From assembly GCA_002297005.1 (NCBI GenBank), contig DBIX01000080.1, forward strand, positions 1 through 28,390: a DNA stretch of 28,390 bases. The letters run 5' to 3'. The notes below the pieces were generated by a model. The model was not told the DNA's origin. It searched no databases and was given only the letters and a program-made list of their open reading frames with translations. This DNA is from Cyanobacteria bacterium UBA791 (GTDB lineage Bacteria; Cyanobacteriota; Vampirovibrionia; Gastranaerophilales; Gastranaerophilaceae). Of the stretch, positions 22,756 through 28,390 are shown one piece after another. The translations under genes and the position numbers were made by a program. Numbering within the stretch: position 1 is the stretch's first letter; each line of letters opens with the position of its first letter.

Positions 22756-23835
22756 CTAAACTTCTGCTAATTTTTCTAACTTTAACTTTTGGTCATATTC
22801 AATCAATAAGTTAATAAGTTCGTCCAAATCACCATCAATTACAGTCCAAACATTCAAGTTGTGACCAATTCTGTGGTCTGTCAAACGACCTTGTGGAAAG
22901 TTGTATGTTCTAATACGTTCACTTCTATCACCAGAACCTACTTGAGAACGACGTAAATCTGTAATTTCTTTTGTTTGTTTTTGAACTTCTAAGTCGTATA
23001 ATTTTGCTTTCAAGATTTGCATAGCACGTTCTTTGTTTTGTAATTGAGAACGTTCTTCTGTACAGAAAATCATAATTCCAGTAGGTTTGTGGAATAATCT
23101 TGCTGCAGTTTCAACCTTGTTAACGTTTTGACCACCAGCACCACCTGAACGTGCAGTAGACATTTCAATATCTTCTGGTTTAATTTCAATTTCAACGTCA
23201 TCAATTTCCGGCATAACGGCAACTGTTGCAGTTGATGTATGAACACGACCTTGAGATTCTGTAGCTGGAACTCTTTGGACTCTGTGAACACCTGATTCAT
23301 ATTTTAATTGAGAATAAACAGCGTCGCCCTTGATTGAAATAATAATTTCAGAATATCCGCCAGCTTCACATTCAGTTTTTGATAAAACTTGTGTTTGCCA
23401 ACCTTTTTTATCCGCATATTTTAAATACATTCTAGCTAAATCACCGGCAAAAATGTTTGCCTCATCACCACCAGCACCACCACGGATTTCTAACATAATA
23501 TCTTTATCATCCATAGGGTCACGTGGTAAAAGAAGAATTTTCATTCTTTCTTCGCATTGAACAATAATGTTTTCGTTTTCTTCCATATCTGCCTTTAAAA
23601 ATTCTTTCATTTCAGGATCAGATTCGGCTTTTATAAGTTCTTTAGCATCGGCAATAGCGTCATTTGCTTTTTTCCATTTGTAATAAACTTCTACTGTTTC
23701 TTCCATAGATTTTCTTTGTTTAGATAAATCACGGAATTTGTTATAATCATTAATTACAGCGGGGTCTGAAAGAGTTTCACCCAACTCAATATATTTCTTT
23801 TCTATTTGTTCAATTTTATCAAGCATATCTTTCAT
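22756..23835 (-). CDS. prfA: Peptide chain release factor 1
   Basis: Recognises UAA and UAG stop codons and triggers peptide release. The codon-recognition tripeptide PAT is at residues 190-192 (RVPATESQGRVHTS), which marks RF1 rather than RF2. The catalytic GGQ is at 234-236 (SGGAGGQNVNK). The acidic domain I and the C-terminal RIRTYNFPQGRLTDHRI are intact, and length is 359 aa. GAGGG sits 8 nt before ATG 23835. The methyltransferase gene prmC, often next door, is not seen. The stop lies 59 nt before the ylxR start on the same strand, with no terminator between, so read-through into the infB operon is possible. Confidence 0.97.
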   Translation of the reverse strand: MKDMLDKIEQIEKKYIELGETLSDPAVINDYNKFRDLSKQRKSMEETVEVYYKWKKANDAIADAKELIKAESDPEMKEFLKADMEENENIIVQCEERMKILLLPRDPMDDKDIMLEIRGGAGGDEANIFAGDLARMYLKYADKKGWQTQVLSKTECEAGGYSEIIISIKGDAVYSQLKYESGVHRVQRVPATESQGRVHTSTATVAVMPEIDDVEIEIKPEDIEMSTARSGGAGGQNVNKVETAARLFHKPTGIMIFCTEERSQLQNKERAMQILKAKLYDLEVQKQTKEITDLRRSQVGSGDRSERIRTYNFPQGRLTDHRIGHNLNVWTVIDGDLDELINLLIEYDQKLKLEKLAEV

Positions 23836-23859
23836 AATTTAGTCCCTCACTTTAAAATT

Positions 23860-23868
23860 ATTATATCA
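23860..23868 (-). promoter_or_regulatory. Extended -10 promoter of prfA
   Basis: TGATATAAT on the minus strand, identical to the ylxR promoter element. Here the -10 lies 24 nt from the ATG, leaving a short leader with the Shine-Dalgarno GAGGG. Confidence 0.65.
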
Positions 23869-23880
23869 AAAAAATATAAT

Positions 23881-23908
23881 TTGACTATTTATACAAAAGA
23901 AATACAAT
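23881..23908 (+). promoter_or_regulatory. Promoter of umuC-like gene, leaderless geometry
   Basis: TTGACT (23881-23886), a 16-nt spacer and TACAAT (23903-23908), then 6 nt and the ATG at 23915. No Shine-Dalgarno is present. I do not see a LexA-type palindrome over the promoter. Confidence 0.65.
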
Positions 23909-23914
23909 AATAAT

Positions 23915-25075
23915 ATGGCAAAACGTAACATTATAGCACTTGTAGACTGTGATTCATTTTTTGTATCAGTAGAACAAGCACTAAATCCTGAATTAAAAAA
24001 TAAACCAGTTTGCGTTCTTAGTAATAATGATGGCTGTGTAGTTGCACGCTCAAAAGAGGCTAAAGCTCTTGGAATCACTATGGGAATGCCATATTTTATT
24101 GCAAAAAGAGAATACAAAAATTGCCATTATCTTTCAGGAAACCATGAAAAATACGAGGAATTTTCAAAAAAAATCATGACAATATTGAGAGATTTTAGCC
24201 CTGATGTTGAAGTTTATTCCATTGATGAAGCTTTTGTCGATTTGACAGGTTTAAAAAGATTATATAAAAGAAATTATGGCAAAATAGCTTTAATGATACG
24301 TGAAAAAATAAAAGAAGAGGTTGATGTACCTGTATCGATTGGTTTATCAACAAGCAAAACCCTAGCAAAGCTTGCAAGTGATAAGGCTAAAAAAACTGGC
24401 GGTTTGTATATTATCGGTTCAAGAAAAATAGAAAAAGAATTGAAAAATACTCCAATAGAAGAAGTTTGGGGCATTGGAAGAAATATTGCATTGTTGCTAA
24501 AACAACACGGAATTTTAGATAGCTGGAAATTAGTTTCTCAATCTGATGAATGGCTAAAATCAAAAATTAGCATTAAGGCAGTAGAACTTAAACACGAACT
24601 TTTGGGTGAAACAATTTCAAAAGTTGATAACACAGAAAAAATTCCGCAATCAATTCAAGATACAAGTTCATTTAGAGAATTTACGACTGATAAAAACTTT
24701 ATAATAAATAGTTTAAATAAACATATTCATAAGGCATGCACAAAATTAAGAGAATATAATGCGTGTTGCCAATCTGTATCAATAATAATTAGAACAAAAG
24801 ATTTTAGATTTTTTAAAGAAAAGAAAGTTCTAACTTCTCCGACAAATTTTGAACTTGAAATATCTAATATTGCAAAAGAACTCTTAGACAAAATTTATGA
24901 GCCAAATATTTTATATAGAAGTTCTGGAATTGTGCTAGAAAAATTTTCTTTTAACCAAGAGGAACAACTATTTTTATTTAATACAGAAATCTCAGAAAAG
25001 AAAAAGAAACTTGCCAAAAGTATAGATAACATTGAAAAAAAGTATGGCAAAAACTCAATAAAAACTGGATATTAA
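23915..25075 (+). CDS. Y-family DNA polymerase, UmuC type
   Basis: Error-prone translesion DNA polymerase, 386 aa. The palm carries D11 (ALVDCDSFF) and the SIDE-type catalytic motif at 102-105 (VYSIDEAFVDLTG). SNNDGCVVARSKEAKALG (36-53) is the UmuC-subfamily finger signature and separates it from DinB. A helix-hairpin-helix region is near VWGIGRNIALLLKQHG, followed by the little-finger domain. It is shorter than E. coli UmuC (~422 aa): it stops at IEKKYGKNSIKTGY, early in the usual C-terminal DUF4113 segment. No umuD-type gene is adjacent. The likely role is damage-induced mutagenesis. Confidence 0.9.
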   Translation: MAKRNIIALVDCDSFFVSVEQALNPELKNKPVCVLSNNDGCVVARSKEAKALGITMGMPYFIAKREYKNCHYLSGNHEKYEEFSKKIMTILRDFSPDVEVYSIDEAFVDLTGLKRLYKRNYGKIALMIREKIKEEVDVPVSIGLSTSKTLAKLASDKAKKTGGLYIIGSRKIEKELKNTPIEEVWGIGRNIALLLKQHGILDSWKLVSQSDEWLKSKISIKAVELKHELLGETISKVDNTEKIPQSIQDTSSFREFTTDKNFIINSLNKHIHKACTKLREYNACCQSVSIIIRTKDFRFFKEKKVLTSPTNFELEISNIAKELLDKIYEPNILYRSSGIVLEKFSFNQEEQLFLFNTEISEKKKKLAKSIDNIEKKYGKNSIKTGY

Positions 25076-25080
25076 ACAAT

Positions 25081-25116
25081 AAAGAGAGGGCATCGCTTGT
25101 GCTACGCCCTCTCTTT
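25081..25116. terminator. Convergent-gene terminator hairpin
   Basis: AAAGAGAGGGC (25081-25091) and GCCCTCTCTTT (25106-25116) form a perfect 11-bp stem with a 14-nt loop between the convergent umuC-like and symporter genes. T-tracts are short on both sides. Confidence 0.75.
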
Positions 25117-25120
25117 AAAC

Positions 25121-26659
25121 TTATTCATTTTCTTTATTATATTTATCAACCCAACACTTATTAAACTTGAGTGCAATATTATGTTTTATACAGTATTTAA
25201 CCAAGTCTTTCTTAACTTCAGGAGCTAAGATATACATTGCAATAACGTTTGGAATAGCCATTGATAACATCATAGCATCTGTAATATTAATAACTGAAGT
25301 AACGTTAAGAACAGAACCAATGATTACGAAACCGCAATAAATCAATTGGAAAATAATACTTCTTTTCTTACCTTCACCGATTAAATAGTTCCAACATTTT
25401 TGACCATAATATGCCCAACAAATAAGAGTAGATAAAGCATATAAAAGAACAATACAAGCCAAAATTTTAGGGAAGAATGGCATTACAGAAGATAAAGCTT
25501 CTGAAGTCATTTCAACACCTTGAGTTTGTCCTACATAATGCTGATATGTATCAGTAATAATAATTGCAACAGCAGTTAATGTACACATCAAACCTGTCAT
25601 AAATGGTTCTAATAATGATACAAAACCTTGTGATAATGGCTCATCAGTTTTTACTGTTGCATAAGCAATTGGAGCAGAACCAGTACCTGCCTCATTACAT
25701 TGAACTGATCTTCTCAAGCCCATAATCATTGCAACAAACGCACCACCATAAACTGCTTGTGGTTGGAAAGCTTCTTTTACAATTACATAACAAGCATGTG
25801 GTAAATGATGAATATTAAATAATACAACTGCCAAAGCTGAGAAGAAATAAATTAAAATCTTTAAAGGAACAATTTTTTCTGTAACCTTTACGATACTTTT
25901 AATACCACCGATTGTAATTAAACCAACTAATATCGCCATCAAAGTACCAATTACCCAATGCATACTACTTGTAGAACCAGTATTACCACCAGTAACGTTG
26001 ATAAATTGATTAGCCGCTTGGTTAATTTGAATCATATTTCCACCTGTGATAGCACCACCAATACAAAGTATTGAGAAAAGTACTGCCAAAGGCTGTCCTA
26101 ACCATCTTAAACCTTTTCTAGTTAAACCATGAGCAATATAATGCATTGGACCACCAGAAACTGTATCATCAGGGTTAAATCTTCTGTATTTAACAGCTAA
26201 ACCAGCTTCTACAAATTTTAAAGACATACCAAAGATTGAACCTACGATAACCCAAAAAGCTGCCCCAGGGCCACCCATAGAAATAGCAATCGCAACACCT
26301 GCAATACTACCCATGCCGATTGTACCTGATAAAGCTGTCATCAAAGCTTGGAAAGAAGAAACTTCACCAAAGCCATCTTTTGATTTTTTAGGTTTGCATA
26401 AAATATGTAGAGCATGCCCAAAGCCCCAAACTGCAATACCTCTTAAATAAAATGTAAAAAAGATACCCGCAAATAAAATCCATAAAACAATAACGGGAAC
26501 ATCAGAACCAAAAATATTTATTGGGAAGAACACCCAACTTGCAACTTTGTCTGAAACAGGGGCAATTTTTTCATCCATGAACGCATCAATATTAAATGCA
26601 TAAGCCTTTGATGAAGTCATGGCTAATAGTGTTAAAAACACATACAAAAATCTTTTCAT
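25121..26659 (-). CDS. AGCS-family sodium:alanine/glycine symporter
   Basis: A 512-aa inner-membrane transporter that couples Na+ (or H+) to uptake of alanine or glycine. Family signatures are FQALMTALSGTIGMGSIAGVAIAISMGGPGAAFWV (near residues 103-140), GGPMHYI, and NEAGTGSAPIAYA in the second half. There are about 10-11 helices. The N-terminus looks like a cleavable signal peptide (residues 1-21, ending SSKAYA), followed by a short periplasmic segment, which occurs in a subset of the family. AAGGA lies about 11 nt before the ATG. The start is only 24 nt beyond a tRNA-Gly terminator, leaving little room for a promoter. The substrate cannot be fixed from sequence. Confidence 0.94.
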   Translation of the reverse strand: MKRFLYVFLTLLAMTSSKAYAFNIDAFMDEKIAPVSDKVASWVFFPINIFGSDVPVIVLWILFAGIFFTFYLRGIAVWGFGHALHILCKPKKSKDGFGEVSSFQALMTALSGTIGMGSIAGVAIAISMGGPGAAFWVIVGSIFGMSLKFVEAGLAVKYRRFNPDDTVSGGPMHYIAHGLTRKGLRWLGQPLAVLFSILCIGGAITGGNMIQINQAANQFINVTGGNTGSTSSMHWVIGTLMAILVGLITIGGIKSIVKVTEKIVPLKILIYFFSALAVVLFNIHHLPHACYVIVKEAFQPQAVYGGAFVAMIMGLRRSVQCNEAGTGSAPIAYATVKTDEPLSQGFVSLLEPFMTGLMCTLTAVAIIITDTYQHYVGQTQGVEMTSEALSSVMPFFPKILACIVLLYALSTLICWAYYGQKCWNYLIGEGKKRSIIFQLIYCGFVIIGSVLNVTSVINITDAMMLSMAIPNVIAMYILAPEVKKDLVKYCIKHNIALKFNKCWVDKYNKENE

Positions 26660-26682
26660 ATATTTACTTTTTCCTTACCTAC

Positions 26683-26708
26683 AAAAAAAGAGGGTTTAAC
26701 GCCCTCTT
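26683..26708 (-). terminator. Terminator of tRNA-Gly
   Basis: On the minus strand AAGAGGG and CCCTCTT (arms 26702-26708 and 26688-26694) enclose a 7-nt loop and are followed by a seven-T run. It lies 12 nt after the tRNA and 24 nt before the symporter ATG. Confidence 0.88.
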
Positions 26709-26719
26709 ATCTTTTTAAA

Positions 26720-26794
26720 TGGAGCGGGAGACGAGGCTCGAACTCGCGACATCTTCCTTGGCAAGGAAGCATTCTACCACTGAATTACTCCCGC
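26720..26794 (-). tRNA. tRNA-Gly (GCC)
   Basis: A 75-nt cloverleaf is read on the minus strand. The acceptor arms GCGGGAG and CTCCCGC are perfect, the D arm is ATTC/GAAT, the anticodon arm CTTCC-TTGCCAA-GGAAG gives anticodon GCC, and the T arm is GCGAG-TTCGAGC-CTCGT with one G-U pair. Discriminator U and the CCA end are encoded. The acceptor and T arms closely resemble those of E. coli tRNA-Gly(GCC). It has its own promoter at 26804-26831 and terminator at 26683-26708. Confidence 0.97.
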
Positions 26795-26803
26795 AATACT
26801 TTT

Positions 26804-26831
26804 ATTATAAATGCTAAAAATTTTTTGTAAA
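26804..26831 (-). promoter_or_regulatory. Promoter of tRNA-Gly
   Basis: On the minus strand, TTTACA (26826-26831), a 16-nt spacer and a perfect TATAAT (26804-26809). The -10 ends 9 nt before the mature 5' end, so the primary transcript should carry only a leader of about 3 nt for RNase P to remove. Confidence 0.75.
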
Positions 26832-26914
26832 GTATTTAGAAAAATTTTAAAAAAACTTTACTTTTTTTCTAATCTTTATGTAATAATTATTGTATTAAAT
26901 AGCTAAAAATTTTA

Positions 26915-26946
26915 TGACAGAATTTGTCAAATATGTAGGTTATAAT
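26915..26946 (+). promoter_or_regulatory. dnaB promoter with TGACA-N5-TGTCA palindrome
   Basis: TATAAT at 26941-26946 is a clear -10. Upstream, TGACA (26915-26919) and TGTCA (26925-26929) form an inverted repeat over the position where the -35 should be. No good -35 at 16-18 nt is seen. The palindrome could be a regulator or DnaA-independent operator site covering the promoter, which is an inference. Confidence 0.5.
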
Positions 26947-26977
26947 TTAGTTATAGCTTGCAAAAGGAGAAAACTTA

Positions 26978-28348
26978 ATGCCGACTAAACAAGAAACTCA
27001 AAGCAACTTAATGCCTCAAAATATTGAAGCAGAAGAAGCAGTTTTAGGTGCGATTTTGGTAAACCCTGAAACTTTAACAAGAGTTGCTGAAACTCTTAAA
27101 GCTGATTATTTCTACAAACCAGCTCATAGATACGTATACGAAGCCATGCTTCAATTATTTAACCAAAACGAAAGAATTGATATTGTTACGGTTTCTGAAG
27201 TTTTGAACATGAACTCTAAACTTGAACTTGTTGGAGGTAGAGCCTTTATCAATGACTTATCTTATAAAACAATTACAACTTCTAACATTGAATATTATTC
27301 AAAAATTGTTCAAGAAAAAGCTATTAAGCGTTCTCTAATTAGTGCTGGTTCTGAAATCGTGTCATATGGTTATGACGTTGAAACAGTTGATGAATCTCTC
27401 GGTAAAGCCGAAAAACTTATATTTGAAATTTCTTCAAACAAAAATACAAAAGATTTAGTACCTGTAAAAGATGTCGTTTTTGAAACTTATGAAAAAATCG
27501 ATTACAGATATAATCACCGTGACGAGCTAATTGGTGTTCCAACTTCGTTCTACGATTTGGATACGGTCATGAATGGCTTACAAAAATCAGATTTAATAAT
27601 TTTAGCAGCACGTCCTGCTATGGGTAAAACAGCTTTTGCCTTAAATATTGCAACAAATGTAGCTCTAAAAGCAAAAACTCCAGTAGCAATATTTTCACTT
27701 GAAATGTCAAAGGGTCAACTGGTACAAAGAATTTTATGTGCAGAAGCAGAAGTTGATTCTCAAAGATTGAAAACAGGTAATATGCAAAAGAAAGACTGGG
27801 ATAAACTTGCAAATGCCATGAACGATTTGGCAGAAGCACCAATTTATATTGATGATTCAAGCGGATGTACATTAACAGACTTGAGAGCTAAAGCAAGAAG
27901 ACTTGCAATGCAAGAAAAAAATCTTGGTTTAATTGTTATCGACTACTTACAATTGATGGAAAGTACTGGTAAAGAAGAACGTACGCAAGCCATTTCAACA
28001 ATTTCAAGAGGTTTGAAAACACTTGCAAGAGAATTGGATGTACCAATTATTGCACTTTCACAATTATCTCGTGCCGTTGAGGGCAGAAAAGATAGACGAC
28101 CAATGCTTTCAGACTTGCGTGAATCAGGTGCAATCGAACAAGACGCCGATATTGTTATGTTTATTTATCGTGACGATTATTATAGAGATAATGAAGAAGA
28201 TTCTGAAAACGCTACACCAAAAGGCAATGAGGGTAAATCAGAAATCATTATTGCAAAACACAGAAACGGTCCAACTGGTACTGTTGAATTGTTGTTCCAA
28301 GCAAATATTACAAAATTCAAAAACCCAATAAAAACAGATACCTTCTAA
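26978..28348 (+). CDS. dnaB: Replicative DNA helicase
   Basis: Hexameric RecA-fold helicase that unwinds DNA at the replication fork, 456 aa. The N-terminal DnaB domain (about 13-115) starts PQNIEAEEAVLGAIL. A linker helix follows, then the ATPase domain with Walker A ARPAMGKT (211-218), FSLEMSKGQLVQR, Walker B LIVIDYLQL (318-326), and the arginine-finger region LSDLRESGAIEQDADIV and AKHRNGPTGTV. No intein interrupts these common insertion points. AAAGGAG lies 8 nt before the ATG. In many genomes rplI precedes dnaB, but here tRNA-Gly is divergent upstream. No terminator is visible before the window ends. Confidence 0.97.
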   Translation: MPTKQETQSNLMPQNIEAEEAVLGAILVNPETLTRVAETLKADYFYKPAHRYVYEAMLQLFNQNERIDIVTVSEVLNMNSKLELVGGRAFINDLSYKTITTSNIEYYSKIVQEKAIKRSLISAGSEIVSYGYDVETVDESLGKAEKLIFEISSNKNTKDLVPVKDVVFETYEKIDYRYNHRDELIGVPTSFYDLDTVMNGLQKSDLIILAARPAMGKTAFALNIATNVALKAKTPVAIFSLEMSKGQLVQRILCAEAEVDSQRLKTGNMQKKDWDKLANAMNDLAEAPIYIDDSSGCTLTDLRAKARRLAMQEKNLGLIVIDYLQLMESTGKEERTQAISTISRGLKTLARELDVPIIALSQLSRAVEGRKDRRPMLSDLRESGAIEQDADIVMFIYRDDYYRDNEEDSENATPKGNEGKSEIIIAKHRNGPTGTVELLFQANITKFKNPIKTDTF

Positions 28349-28371
28349 AAAGAAAAAAAATTTTATATAAC

Positions 28372-28390
28372 AAAAAGGATATGCTGGGTA
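28372..28390 (+). other. Possible ribosome binding site of a gene running off the window
   Basis: AAAAAGGA (28372-28379) is a good Shine-Dalgarno 23 nt after the dnaB stop. The ATG at 28381 is too close (1 nt) to be its normal start, so the true start codon probably lies at or beyond the window edge. Nothing more can be said about the gene. Confidence 0.35.

Noticed and set aside
26660..26720. Glycine riboswitch or T-box in front of the AGCS symporter
   Set aside because: The space holds only a terminator hairpin and a Shine-Dalgarno; no tandem aptamer or T-box sequence fits in 24-60 nt.
28023..28331. 102-aa ORF inside dnaB
   Set aside because: Out-of-frame shadow of the conserved helicase ATPase domain.

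Overview
The window is AT-rich with compact, mostly bacterial housekeeping gene content: a translation operon (ylxR, infB, rbfA, truB), prfA, glyQ, tRNA-Gly, dnaB, a dGTPase, transporters, and several lineage-type proteins without clear names. No mobile element, CRISPR array or phage block is visible. Low GC, standard code, glyQ not linked to glyS (as in Cyanobacteria), a LmeA/DUF2993 protein, a DapL-like aminotransferase and EF-hand proteins of unnamed type fit a Vampirovibrionia/Gastranaerophilales (Melainabacteria) gut genome. That assignment is inference from content, not from a marker search.

Layout. 1-376: non-coding, with two hairpins, a CATAT microsatellite and a minus-strand terminator. 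377-4449 (minus): glyQ followed by two tandem paralogous APC/CAT-type amino acid permeases. 4584-6980 (plus): P-loop nucleotide-kinase-like gene, DUF475/TerC-family membrane protein and a GT2 glycosyltransferase, overlapping end to end. 7021-8537: a 57-aa small ORF converging on a 422-aa glycine-zipper protein, with a shared bidirectional terminator. 8613-12020: phosphohexomutase, a lone sugar ABC permease and a dGTPase. 12087-13325: a class I aminotransferase. 13329-15636: three unnamed proteins, two of them tandem and EF-hand or EF-hand-like, sharing terminal sequence motifs. 15673-16920 (minus): a CtpA-type protease. 22697-16974 (minus): ylxR-infB-rbfA-truB-lmeA-like-gerMN-hicB-like in one tight operon. 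22756-25075: prfA and a divergent umuC-type polymerase. 25121-26794 (minus): tRNA-Gly and an AGCS symporter. 26978-28348 (plus): dnaB.

The most interesting signal is in the control regions. Several genes (ylxR operon, ctpA, umuC and probably the ABC permease) have no Shine-Dalgarno sequence, and their -10 hexamer ends exactly 6 nt before the ATG. Transcription should therefore start at or next to the start codon, giving leaderless mRNAs. Neighbouring genes (glyQ, prfA, dnaB, the kinase) have ordinary leaders with clear Shine-Dalgarno sites, so both modes appear side by side. If real, the whole IF2/RbfA/TruB operon would be led by a leaderless cistron.

Other points are an orphan HicB-like protein and two envelope-type genes embedded in the translation operon, the EF-hand pair with a common C-terminal STVEY tail, and a symporter gene placed so close behind a tRNA terminator that it seems to have no room for its own promoter.
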